This document shows, in pieces, positions 1 through 6,440 of a stretch of 9,886 bases of DNA (position 1 is its first letter; each line of letters starts with the position of its first letter). Position numbers and translations under genes: made by a program. Source of the DNA: Rhodobacterales bacterium CG2_30_65_12 (GTDB lineage Bacteria; Pseudomonadota; Alphaproteobacteria; Rhodobacterales; Rhodobacteraceae); assembly GCA_001873585.1 (NCBI GenBank), contig MNZL01000108.1, positions 1 through 9,886 on the forward strand, given 5' to 3'. The notes under the pieces are model-generated. The model saw nothing but the letters and a program-made list of their open reading frames with translations. It did no database searches and was not told where the DNA came from.

Positions 1-566
1 GCCGCTTCGGCCCGCTCGGCGAGCGCGGTGAGGCTGGCAAGAATGGCTTCGCGGCCGGCCTGCGCGCCCTCGTCGCGTTCCGAGATCGGCAGCAGGATCA
101 GCATCGCCCCGCGATCCGCCGCCATCAGCCGGGCGAGAATCGGCAGTTCGGCGCGGGCGCGTTCGAGGCGCGCCGCCATCTCCGCCCGTGGCAGGGGCGG
201 GAAGGCAAACAGAGACTCGCCGTCGAGCCGGAGCGAAAGCGGCGAGATCGCGGCGCGGATGCCGGGGATGAACTGTGCATCGAGAATAAAGTCCGAAAGC
301 GCGCCGGCCAGCATCGGATCGGCGATGTCGGGCGCTTCCACCAACGCGATCACGTCGTTGCCGTCGCCCTCGAAAGCGCGGCCGAGCGCCACGTAGTCCT
401 CGAACGCGGCGATATCAGAGTTGAAGAACCGCACAAGCTCATCATCGAAGCGAAGCCGCGCCACGCCGGTGGCCGCAATCACGGCGATCACGCCAACCAG
501 CAGCCACATCAGCCCCAGCCGGGTGCGCACGCCCTGTCGGATACGTGCCAGCCTTCTCTGCCCCAT
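1..566 (-). CDS. MMPL/RND-type membrane transporter, N-terminal fragment (gene continues past window edge)
   Basis: An open frame starts at ATG 566 and runs without a stop to the left edge, giving 188 codons. A GTG codon lies directly before the ATG, and an in-frame TGA sits 9 bases before that GTG, so the start must be at 569 or 566. GGGAG is about 10-13 bases upstream. The visible protein has a basic N-terminus (MGQRRLARIRQ), one transmembrane segment at about residues 18-38 (LGLMWLLVGVIAVIAATGV), and then a soluble stretch beginning LRFDDELVRFFNSD. A first helix followed by an acidic 'DDEL..F' segment is typical of RND-superfamily exporters of the MMPL/COG1033 kind, whose first helix precedes a large periplasmic domain. 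Only that helix and part of the domain are visible, so substrate and exact family cannot be told. It lies 65 bases downstream of a broken GFA gene on the same strand. Confidence 0.7.
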   Translation of the reverse strand, partial: MGQRRLARIRQGVRTRLGLMWLLVGVIAVIAATGVARLRFDDELVRFFNSDIAAFEDYVALGRAFEGDGNDVIALVEAPDIADPMLAGALSDFILDAQFIPGIRAAISPLSLRLDGESLFAFPPLPRAEMAARLERARAELPILARLMAADRGAMLILLPISERDEGAQAGREAILASLTALAERAEA

Positions 567-631
567 CACGCCTGATCAGCTCCCTGCCCGGTTTTCTGTG
601 CTACGTCGCGTCCCTGCCCGCCGGATCAGCT

Positions 632-851
632 TCAGTCTAGAAAGCGCCAGCTCTTGGCCCCGTCGAAATGGCGCAACCGGATATCGGCCACCTTGGCCGG
701 ATCGTCCGCCAGACGGAGGTTTGGCGCAACGTGATCGTCTAGGAAGCTCGGCCAATGGGTCGTTACCCCACAGGTGGCGCAAGTGTGAAAGGCAAGGCCA
801 GGCTCGCCCCGACTGTAACCGATCGTCGCCCGCCGGCAAAGCGATGATCCG
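632..851 (-). pseudogene. GFA-family (glutathione-dependent formaldehyde-activating-like) protein, truncated and frameshifted remnant
   Basis: In the minus frame ending at TGA 632-634, the sequence from about 811 reads RGEPGLAFHTCATCGVTTHW, followed by VAPNLRLADD and a tail LRHFDGAKSWRFLD. This resembles the C-terminal half of GFA-domain proteins: the CxxC zinc motif followed by T-HW, then a 'hFDGa-sW' end. Just upstream, a different frame (851 to about 815) gives RIIALPAGDDRLQ, which fits the stretch expected directly before RGEPGLAFH. The reading therefore switches frame at about 809-816, consistent with one extra or two missing bases. No N-terminal C-x-CG-A zinc motif is found in any minus frame before 851, and the first frame meets a TAG a few codons further up. 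Both truncation and frameshift are thus present. GFA proteins bind zinc; most have no proven reaction. The family call rests on motif recognition only. Confidence 0.55.
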
Positions 852-910
852 CCCTCCCGTCGCGGGTGCGCCCGCCTACCCCGGCCCCAGCCCGCCGAAA
901 AGGGCCGGCT

Positions 911-970
911 TCGCTTCTTTGGTCCAGAAATACCTCGCAGGGGGTCCGGGGGGCGCGAAGCCCCCCGGCG
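911..970 (-). repeat. Rhodobacterales-type terminator-associated intergenic repeat
   Basis: Read on the minus strand, seven bases after the stop of the FAD dehydrogenase there is a GC hairpin, then ACCCCCTGCGAGGTATTTC, then TGGACCAAAGAAGCGAA. Hairpin, C-run, 'GAGGTATTTCTGG' and 'ACCAAAGAAG' in this order form a layout I recognise from many stop-codon-proximal intergenic spacers in Rhodobacteraceae genomes. Only one copy is present here, so the repeat nature is recalled family knowledge and not shown by this window. Confidence 0.6.
946..968 (-). terminator. Strong GC hairpin after the FAD dehydrogenase gene
   Basis: The arms CCGGGGGGC (946-954) and GCCCCCCGG (960-968) pair perfectly over 9 bp around a 5-base loop. 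On the minus strand the hairpin begins 8 bases after the stop codon at 977-979. It is followed by ACCCCCTGCGAGG and not a T-run, so it is not a textbook intrinsic terminator. It may act as a Rho-assisted terminator or 3'-end stabiliser. Confidence 0.6.
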
Positions 971-976
971 TTTGCG

Positions 977-3475
977 CTATCCGTCCACCCGGATACGCGC
1001 GTTGCTCGGGTCGTGGGGGCTGTCTTCCACCACGTCTGCGTCAAACAATGCGCCCTGCATGCGCACCTTGAGCCTGGTGCCTGGCTGGGCCAGATCGGGG
1101 CGCAGGTAGCCCATGCCGATCGACTTGCCAAACACCACCGAGTAGCCACCCGAGGTGAGGCGGCCCACCTTCTCACCGCCCGCATAGAGCGCCTCGCGGC
1201 CCCATGGATCGGCATCCGTCGGGCCGTCGATCAGCAGCGTCACACAGGCCGAGCGGATCCCCTTGGCCTGCATCGCCGCCTTGCCGAGAAACTCCTTGGA
1301 GAGATCGACAAACCGATCAAGCCCGGCCTCAAGCGGCGTGGCGTCGCGCCCCAGTTCGGTGCCGAAGGCGCGGTAGCTCTTTTCCTGCCTGAGCCAGTTC
1401 TGCGCCCGGGCGCCCACCGGCTTCAGCCCGTGCTTTTCGCCCGCCGCGAGCAAGAGATCCCACAGATAGCGGCCCATCTCGATCGGGTGGTGCAGCTCCC
1501 AACCCAGCTCGCCGGTGTAGGCCACGCGCACCGCCGTGAGCGGACACATGCCCAGCTCGATCTTCCTGGCCGAAAGCCAGGGGAAGCGCTTGTTGGAAAG
1601 CGCCGTTTCCGGCTCGGCGTCCTTGATCACCTCGGCCAGGATGGCGCGCGCGTTTGGCCCGGCGAGGGCGAATACGCCGATCCGGGTGGTCCAATCCTCC
1701 ACCTCGATCCGGCCAAAGCGGTCTTCGTTATCCGCGACCGCCTTGAGCAGATAGTCGCGGTCATAGGCATGCAAGCCCCCGGCCGAGATCAGCACGAAGC
1801 GGTCTTCGGCCTCGCGGACGATGGTGTATTCGGTGCGGGTGGTGCCGGCGGGCGTGAGCGCGTAGGTGAGGGTGATCCGGCCCACGCGCGGCAGCTTGTT
1901 GGTGGTAAACCAGTCGAGAAACGCCGCAGCACCGGGGCCTTTGACCACATGCTTGGCAAAGGCGGTGGCGTCGATCAGGCCAGCGCCCTCGCGGATCGCG
2001 CGCGCCTCGGCTTCGACGTAGGGCCACCAGCCGCCGCGGCGGAAGCTGCGGGTATCGTGGTCGAACGTCTCCGGCGCATCGAGTGGCCCGTAGTAATTGG
2101 GCCGCTCCCAACCGTTGACTTGGCCAAACTGCGCGCCGAGCGCCTTCTGCCGGTCGTAGGCGGGGGCGGTGCGCAAGGGGCGGCAGGCCTCGCGCTCTTC
2201 GTCGGGGTAATGCAGCACAAAGACGTGCTCGTAGCATTCCTCGTTCTTGCGGCACGCGTATTCGGTGGTCATCCAGTCGCCGTAGCGCTTGGGGTCGAGG
2301 CTCGCCATGTCGATCTCGGCCTCGCCCTCGACCATCATCTGCGCGAGGTAATAGCCGGTGCCGCCGGCGGCGGTGATGCCAAAGGAAAAGCCCTCGGCCA
2401 GCCACATGTTGCGCAAGCCCGGGGCGGGGCCAACCAGCGGGTTGCCATCGGGCGTGTAGCAGATCGGGCCGTTGAAATCGTCCTTGAGGCCGACGTTTTC
2501 CGACGACGGGATGCGGTGGATCATGCTCATGTATTCCTCCTCGATCCGGTCAAGATCGAGCGGAAACAGATCGGCGCGGAAGCTGTCGGGCACGCCATAG
2601 GCAAACCGCACCGGCGCGCCGCGCTCATAGGGGCCGAGAATCCAGCCGCCGCGCTCCTCGCGCACATACCATTTTGCGTCGGCGTCACGCAGCACCGGGT
2701 GCTCGGCGTGGGCCTTGCGGTATTCGACCAGGGCCGGGTCGGGCTCGGTGACGATGAACTGGTGCTCAACCGGGATTGCGGGAATCTTGAGGCCCAGAAG
2801 CCCGGCGGTGCGTTGGGCATGGTTGCCGGTGGCCGTCACCACATGCTCGGCGTGAATCTCCACCTGCTCCTCGGTGGGCACCAGGTTGCCCCCCTTCTCG
2901 CCCATCTTCGTCGCGGTCACGATCCATTCGGAGCCGGTCCAGCGGTAGCCGTCGACCTGCCACTTGCGCTCGATCACCACGCCGCGCTGGCGCGCCCCTT
3001 TGGCCATCGCCATCGTTACGTCGGCCGGGTTGATGTAGCCATCCGTCGGGTGGAAAAGCGCGCCGATCAGATCGTCGGTGCGCACCAGTGGCCAGCGCTG
3101 TTTGATCTCGTCCGGGGTGAGAAATTCGTGCTCGATCCCGACCGTTTCGGCGGTGGTGGCGTAGAGTTGATATTCATCCATCCGCGCGCGCGTCTGCGCC
3201 ATCCGCAGGTTGCCGACCACGGAAAAGCCGGCGTTAAGCCCGGTCTCTTCTTCCAGCGTCTTGTAGAATTTCACACTGTAGTCGTGGATGTGGGAGGTGG
3301 CGTAGCCCATGTTGAACAGCGGCAGCAGCCCCGCCGCGTGCCACGTTGAGCCCGAGGTGAGTTCGTCGCGCTCCAGCAACATCACATCCTGCCACCCCGC
3401 GCGGGCGAGATGGTAGGCGATTGACGCGCCGACGGCGCCACCGCCGACGACGAGGGCTTTGACATGGGTCTGCAT
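977..3475 (-). CDS. FAD-dependent dehydrogenase with GcvT-like folate domain (dimethylglycine/sarcosine dehydrogenase type), 832 aa
   Basis: This enzyme is predicted to oxidatively demethylate an N-methylated glycine-type compound and pass the one-carbon unit to tetrahydrofolate in the cytoplasm. A Rossmann FAD motif GGGAVG is at residues 11-16. It is followed by TSGSTWHAAG (40-49), where His46 matches the histidine that binds FAD covalently in dimethylglycine and sarcosine dehydrogenases. The DAO domain runs to about 390 and includes CYTPDGNPLVGP and FSFGITAAGGTGYYLAQM. A linker domain spans roughly 393-450 (KRYGDWMTTEYACRKNEE). GcvT-like domains follow, with GPNAR (606-610), GELGWELHHP (655-664), RQEKSYRAFGTEL (696-708) and a C-terminal barrel. 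The length fits the family. The open frame extends 248 codons further upstream, but that part overlaps ribD out of frame; ATG 3475 has an excellent AAGGAGG six bases before it. Substrate is uncertain: dimethylglycine, sarcosine or another methylamine. Confidence 0.9.
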   Translation of the reverse strand: MQTHVKALVVGGGAVGASIAYHLARAGWQDVMLLERDELTSGSTWHAAGLLPLFNMGYATSHIHDYSVKFYKTLEEETGLNAGFSVVGNLRMAQTRARMDEYQLYATTAETVGIEHEFLTPDEIKQRWPLVRTDDLIGALFHPTDGYINPADVTMAMAKGARQRGVVIERKWQVDGYRWTGSEWIVTATKMGEKGGNLVPTEEQVEIHAEHVVTATGNHAQRTAGLLGLKIPAIPVEHQFIVTEPDPALVEYRKAHAEHPVLRDADAKWYVREERGGWILGPYERGAPVRFAYGVPDSFRADLFPLDLDRIEEEYMSMIHRIPSSENVGLKDDFNGPICYTPDGNPLVGPAPGLRNMWLAEGFSFGITAAGGTGYYLAQMMVEGEAEIDMASLDPKRYGDWMTTEYACRKNEECYEHVFVLHYPDEEREACRPLRTAPAYDRQKALGAQFGQVNGWERPNYYGPLDAPETFDHDTRSFRRGGWWPYVEAEARAIREGAGLIDATAFAKHVVKGPGAAAFLDWFTTNKLPRVGRITLTYALTPAGTTRTEYTIVREAEDRFVLISAGGLHAYDRDYLLKAVADNEDRFGRIEVEDWTTRIGVFALAGPNARAILAEVIKDAEPETALSNKRFPWLSARKIELGMCPLTAVRVAYTGELGWELHHPIEMGRYLWDLLLAAGEKHGLKPVGARAQNWLRQEKSYRAFGTELGRDATPLEAGLDRFVDLSKEFLGKAAMQAKGIRSACVTLLIDGPTDADPWGREALYAGGEKVGRLTSGGYSVVFGKSIGMGYLRPDLAQPGTRLKVRMQGALFDADVVEDSPHDPSNARIRVDG

Positions 3476-3481
3476 CTGACG

Positions 3482-3488
3482 CCTCCTT
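3482..3488 (-). promoter_or_regulatory. Ribosome binding site fixing the FAD dehydrogenase start
   Basis: The minus strand reads AAGGAGG, then CGTCAG, then ATG at 3475. This near-perfect Shine-Dalgarno sequence is the reason for choosing 3475 over any start in the long upstream extension of the same frame. Confidence 0.85.
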
Positions 3489-3560
3489 GAGAGCTTGCGC
3501 CGCCATCCTGCCCGATGCGGCCACGCACGGAAAGAACCAGCCGACGCTTGGAGGCGCGAA

Positions 3561-3571
3561 AACGACTCGTT
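3561..3571. promoter_or_regulatory. Small palindrome in the 146-bp ribD/dehydrogenase spacer, possible operator
   Basis: AACGA-C-TCGTT is a perfect 5+1+5 palindrome about 86 bases upstream of the dehydrogenase start. The spacer between ribD and the dehydrogenase (3476-3621) is long enough to hold a promoter for the dehydrogenase, but I see no convincing -35/-10 pair. Assigning this palindrome to a regulator would be guesswork. Confidence 0.2.
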
Positions 3572-3621
3572 GCGAGAACCGGGTGCCCGCGATCTTGCCG
3601 CAGCAGGGGCCGCGCACGCGG

Positions 3622-4725
3622 TCAGCTTGCCACGATCTCGCGGCGCAGCCAGCGGTGCATCACATCGCCGCCCACGGCACGGGTTTGCACCAGGTCGAAA
3701 CGCGGCGCCTCGGCGAGCCGGCTCAGCCCGAGTGCCGCGAGCGAAGGCCGGCCCTCCGCGCCAAGCACCAGCCCGGCGGTGAAGCCCACCAGTTCGTCCA
3801 CCAGCCCCTCGGCCATGAGCGACGCCGCAAGCGCGCCGCCGCCCTCGCACAGCACCCGGGTGAGCCCCGCCTCGCCGAGCGCTGCAAGCGCGCGCGCCAC
3901 GTCGATCTGGCCACGCAGCACCGGCGCCGCGATCAGCGTCGCCCCGACCCCGTGCCAGGCCGAAGCAAGCTCGGGCGCCACCCGGTCGCCATGGACAATC
4001 CAAAGCGGCCCCTCGCGCGCGGTGCGCGCAAGCGTGCCATCGAGCGGCAGATCGAGGTTGCGGCTCAGCACCACCCGCACCGGCTGGCGCGGCACACCGA
4101 GGCCGCGCACGGTGAGCGCCGGATTGTCGGCCCGCGCCGTGCCGCCGCCGATCATCACCGCATCGTGGCGCAGCCTGAGCGCGTGCACCGCGCGGCGCGC
4201 TGCAAGGCCGGTGATCCACTTGCTCTCGCCGGTGGCGGTGGCGATCCGCCCGTCGAAACTGCTTGCGAGCTTGAGCGTCACCATCGGCCGGCCGCGCTCG
4301 ACCCGCGAGAGAAAACCGCTCTGATCGGCGCGCGCGGTCTCGGCCAGCACCCCTTCGACCACCTCGATCCCGCGTGCACGCAGCCGTGCCAGCCCCTGCC
4401 CGTTCACCCGCGGGTCGGGATCGGTGAGCGCCACCACCACGCGGGCCACGCCGGCGGCCACCAGCGCATCAGCGCAGGGCGGGGTTTTGCCGTGGTGGGA
4501 ACAGGGCTCAAGGGTAACGAAAGCCGTGGCGCCGCGCGCCGCCTGCCCGGCCTGCGCCAGCGCTATCACCTCGGCATGCGGCCGCCCGCCGGGCTGGGTT
4601 GCCCCGCGCCCAACGATCCGGCCCGCTTTCACGATGACGCAGCCCACAGCCGGGTTTGGCCAAGTCTGACCGAGCCCGCGCCGGCCCAGCGCCAGCGCCA
4701 GCGCCATGAAGCGGGCGTCGCTCAC
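3622..4725 (-). CDS. ribD: Bifunctional riboflavin biosynthesis deaminase/reductase RibD
   Basis: RibD carries out the second and third steps of riboflavin synthesis: deamination of the pyrimidine made from GTP, then NADPH-dependent reduction of its ribosyl side chain. The N-terminal deaminase domain shows the zinc site HAE (His50, Glu52) and PCSHHGKTPPC with Cys75 and Cys84. The C-terminal reductase domain starts near LKLASSFDGRIA (151-162) and has the GGGTARADNP loop (193-202) and the EGGG motif (294-297). At 367 residues it is full length. The start is GTG at 4725, overlapping the nrdR stop in a GTGA junction, so the two genes are very likely translationally coupled. Unlike many relatives, the next gene is not riboflavin synthase but an unrelated FAD dehydrogenase after a 146-base gap, so the other rib genes must lie elsewhere. 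Confidence 0.96.
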   Translation of the reverse strand: MSDARFMALALALGRRGLGQTWPNPAVGCVIVKAGRIVGRGATQPGGRPHAEVIALAQAGQAARGATAFVTLEPCSHHGKTPPCADALVAAGVARVVVALTDPDPRVNGQGLARLRARGIEVVEGVLAETARADQSGFLSRVERGRPMVTLKLASSFDGRIATATGESKWITGLAARRAVHALRLRHDAVMIGGGTARADNPALTVRGLGVPRQPVRVVLSRNLDLPLDGTLARTAREGPLWIVHGDRVAPELASAWHGVGATLIAAPVLRGQIDVARALAALGEAGLTRVLCEGGGALAASLMAEGLVDELVGFTAGLVLGAEGRPSLAALGLSRLAEAPRFDLVQTRAVGGDVMHRWLRREIVAS

Positions 4726-5192
4726 GCCTCGTCGGGGGTGGCGTCGGGCCGGAGTTCGCTCACGAACCTGTCGAAGTCGTCCGCCGCCTGGAAGTTCTTG
4801 TAAACGCTGGCAAACCGCACATAGGCCACGGTGTCGATCCGGGCCAGGCTTTCCATCACGATCTCGCCGATGGTCTTTGACGGGATGTCGGTTTCGCCCA
4901 GGCTTTCGAGCCGGCGGACGATGCCCGAGATCATCTGGTCAACCCGCTCCGGCTCGACCGGCCGCTTCTGCAGCGCAATTCGAATCGAGCGCTCAAGCTT
5001 GTCGCGGTCAAAATCCTCGCGCCGTCCGGAGGTCTTGATGACCACCAGATCGCGCAGTTGCACCCGCTCGTAGGTGGTGAAGCGCCCGCCGCAGGCCGGG
5101 CAGAACCGCCGCCGCCGGATGGCAACGTAGTCTTCCGCGGGCCGCGAATCCTTCACCTGTGTGTCGATGTTTCCGCAAAACGGGCAGCGCAT
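4722..5192 (-). CDS. nrdR: Transcriptional repressor NrdR
   Basis: NrdR is the nucleotide-sensing repressor of ribonucleotide reductase genes. The N-terminal zinc ribbon has CPFC (Cys3, Cys6) and CPAC (Cys31, Cys34), with a basic stretch AIRRRRF between them. The ATP-cone domain follows from about residue 49 to 139, including VVIKTSGRREDFDRDKL and the family signature VAYVRFASVYKNF (122-134). The length of 156 residues is normal. The ATG start at 5192 is preceded by AAGAAGGGGA as a purine-rich ribosome binding site. It is the first gene of a two-gene unit with ribD, with a 4-base GTGA overlap. The upstream spacer is shared with the divergent dodecin gene and contains a perfect DnaA box; I did not find a convincing NrdR box in it. 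Confidence 0.97.
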   Translation of the reverse strand: MRCPFCGNIDTQVKDSRPAEDYVAIRRRRFCPACGGRFTTYERVQLRDLVVIKTSGRREDFDRDKLERSIRIALQKRPVEPERVDQMISGIVRRLESLGETDIPSKTIGEIVMESLARIDTVAYVRFASVYKNFQAADDFDRFVSELRPDATPDEA

Positions 5193-5244
5193 GCCTGTCC
5201 CCTTCTTCTTGCCTGTTTACCCCAGATTGTAGGTCTGTGCCCAC

Positions 5245-5253
5245 TTATCCACA
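5245..5253 (+). promoter_or_regulatory. Perfect DnaA box in the nrdR/dodecin intergenic region
   Basis: TTATCCACA matches the consensus DnaA box exactly. It lies 53 bases upstream of the nrdR start and 167 bases upstream of the dodecin start. DnaA control of nucleotide-metabolism genes is known from other bacteria, so a role at the nrdR promoter is plausible. A single 9-mer can also occur by chance, and no binding is shown here. Confidence 0.45.
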
Positions 5254-5419
5254 GGCACTATAGGGGCTCGCCCCGGTTTTGGGTAGAGCATAATGCAGCC
5301 CACAAGATGCTGTTTTGCGGGCGGTGGACCGGCGGATTATGGCCGGAGCAAACCATGCCGCTTCGGACGACTCGGCGGCCGTGAGATCATGGGCCACACG
5401 CAAACCATGGGAGGGTATC

Positions 5420-5623
5420 ATGAGTGTAGCCCGTGTCACCGAAATCTCCGCCACCTCGACCAAGAGCTTTGAGGACGCCATAAATCTCGGCGTGGCGCGC
5501 GCCTCCGAGACCTTGCGCAACGTCCGCTCGGCCTGGGTCAAGGAGCAGCAGGCCCATGTCGAAGACGGCCGCATTGTCTCCTACCAGGTCAACCTGATGG
5601 TGACCTTCGTGCTCGACGACTGA
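5420..5623 (+). CDS. Dodecin family flavin-binding protein, 67 aa
   Basis: Dodecins are small beta-alpha-beta-beta proteins that assemble into hollow 12-mers and bind flavins (FMN, FAD, riboflavin breakdown products), acting as flavin stores or buffers. The sequence begins MSVARVTEISATSTKSFEDA, followed by the helix AINLGVARASETLRNV and the C-terminal strands SYQVNLMVTFVLDD, all typical of the family. ATG 5420 has GGGAGGG four bases upstream. A longer reading from 5315 adds 35 residues with no family similarity and is rejected. In my alignment Gln56 matches the flavin-contacting glutamine of characterised dodecins, but the usual DWFEV tryptophan position is Ser37, with a Trp two residues later in SAWVKEQ. 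It is the only plus-strand gene here: divergent from nrdR-ribD and convergent with yjbQ. Confidence 0.93.
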   Translation: MSVARVTEISATSTKSFEDAINLGVARASETLRNVRSAWVKEQQAHVEDGRIVSYQVNLMVTFVLDD

Positions 5624-5630
5624 GCTGGGA

Positions 5631-6047
5631 TCAGCGCAGCAGCGCCGCCACCTCACGCTGGTGCGGCTGGCTGCGGTGTTCGAAAAGGTAAATTCCTTGC
5701 CAGATTCCAAGGGTCATCTGCCCTCGGATTGTTGGAATAGTGATAGAGACAGGAAGCAGCGCCGCCTTGATATGAGCCGGCATGTCGTCTGGGCCCTCGT
5801 CGGTGTGGGTGAGATACGCCATCGACGGATCATTGCCAGGCGGCACCAGCCGATGAAAGAAGGCGCGCAGATCGGTGCGCACCTGCGGATCGGCGTTTTC
5901 CTGGATCACCAGCGAAGCGGAGGTATGGCGCACGAAGAGCGTGAGCGCAGCCGCGTCGATCTCTGCCCCGGCAACCCAGGCCGCCACCTGTCCGGTGATC
6001 TCGTAGAGCCCCTGCCCCCGGGTTTCGATCTGGAAGGTGGTGTGCAT
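5631..6047 (-). CDS. yjbQ: YjbQ / UPF0047 family protein (possible secondary thiamine-phosphate synthase)
   Basis: This is a compact cytoplasmic protein of 138 residues. The family signature is clear: FVRHTSASLVIQENAD (38-53), the histidine-rich YLTHTDEGPDDMPAHIKAAL (78-97), and LGIWQGIYLFEHR (113-125). The conserved histidines and acidic residues suggest a metal site. E. coli YjbQ can weakly replace thiamine-phosphate synthase, but the physiological reaction of the family is not settled. I chose ATG 6047 because MHTTFQIETRG matches the usual start; an upstream ATG at 6074 would add MWPPLRGCP, which does not look like family sequence. The ribosome binding site is weak (CGGGGGTG). The stop is 7 bases from the stop of the convergent dodecin gene, so their 3' ends must overlap as transcripts. 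A small basic protein gene lies 54 bases upstream on the same strand. Confidence 0.92.
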   Translation of the reverse strand: MHTTFQIETRGQGLYEITGQVAAWVAGAEIDAAALTLFVRHTSASLVIQENADPQVRTDLRAFFHRLVPPGNDPSMAYLTHTDEGPDDMPAHIKAALLPVSITIPTIRGQMTLGIWQGIYLFEHRSQPHQREVAALLR

Positions 6048-6101
6048 GGGGCACCCCCGGAGAGGCGGCCACACGCCGCCAAAGCGCGCGGCCGTCCTGG
6101 G

Positions 6102-6353
6102 TCAGGCCTCAGTCGGCGCAACCTCGGCGGCAACCACCTTGTAGCCGCCCTTTTCGAGCCGCTTCAATGCTCTGCGCGCCTTGCGCAACTCGGGACGGCT
6201 CACTGCCGCCCAGGCTTCTTTACGCTCTTGCTTGGTTCCGGCCGGGTTTGCCGCCGCCCAATCCTGCCGCCAGGAATGGAAGGCGAGGATCTTCGCCGCG
6301 CGCCGGTTTGTTTTCTGCTCGGGCGTCGCCATCTTTTTTTCGGTTTCAGCCAT
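6102..6353 (-). CDS. Small basic hypothetical protein, 83 aa
   Basis: I do not recognise a characterised family. The protein starts MAETEKKMATPEQKTNRRAA and is rich in Lys, Arg, Ala and Glu. It carries two aromatic-containing helical stretches (AFHSWRQDWAAANP and ERKEAWAAVSRPELRKARRA) and ends in an alanine-rich tail. It has no signal peptide or membrane segment, so it is probably a soluble, mainly helical, cytoplasmic protein. Its charge would allow nucleic acid binding, but that is inference. ATG 6353 is chosen because AAGGA lies 8 bases upstream (6362-6366). A longer frame to 6380 adds MFHSPRTKK and lacks such a site; an internal ATG at codon 8 (MATPEQ) is also possible. The gene is followed after 54 bases by yjbQ on the same strand. 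I recall similar uncharacterised proteins in Rhodobacteraceae. Confidence 0.7.
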   Translation of the reverse strand: MAETEKKMATPEQKTNRRAAKILAFHSWRQDWAAANPAGTKQERKEAWAAVSRPELRKARRALKRLEKGGYKVVAAEVAPTEA

Positions 6354-6391
6354 TTTTTTGGTCCTTGGACTGTGAAACACCGCCTCTGGTG

Positions 6392-6421
6392 TAGCCGGGC
6401 TATCTTACCCGTCCCAGGCTA
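6392..6421 (-). other. Imperfect hairpin in the leader of the small basic protein gene
   Basis: On the minus strand TAGCC-T-GGG pairs with CCCGGCTA over 8 bp with one bulged base, around a 13-base loop. A second small inverted repeat, ACACC-6-GGTGT, lies at 6377-6392. No T-run follows either one. They sit between the preceding gene's end (6469) and the start at 6353 and could be leader structure or chance. Confidence 0.2.
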
Positions 6422-6440
6422 ATATACACGAGCGCAATTC

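Noticed and set aside
763..1215. 150-codon minus-strand frame over the dehydrogenase 3' end, terminator and GFA remnant
   Set aside because: It crosses the terminator repeat and the dehydrogenase end in a wrong frame; its translation has no motif.
866..3349. 827-codon open frame on the plus strand opposite the FAD dehydrogenase
   Set aside because: Antisense shadow caused by GC-rich third positions. Its translation is low-complexity with no recognisable motif, while the minus strand shows full family motifs over the same region.
3610..3621. CCGCGCACGCGG hairpin just after the ribD stop as a terminator
   Set aside because: Stem of 4-5 bp with almost no loop and no T-run; too weak in such GC-rich DNA to be called.
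3476..4219. 248-codon upstream extension of the FAD dehydrogenase frame
   Set aside because: Overlaps ribD in another frame, shows arginine/alanine-rich shadow composition, and ATG 3475 has a near-perfect ribosome binding site and the normal family N-terminus.
3487..4803. 438-codon plus-strand open frame opposite ribD
   Set aside because: Antisense shadow of ribD/nrdR; no ribosome binding site and no family motif.
5264..5280. GGGG-CTCG-CCCC followed by GGTTTT as an intrinsic terminator or FMN riboswitch part
   Set aside because: The stem is only 4-5 bp, it lies between two divergent genes where no transcript needs to end, and no conserved RFN-element sequence is visible.
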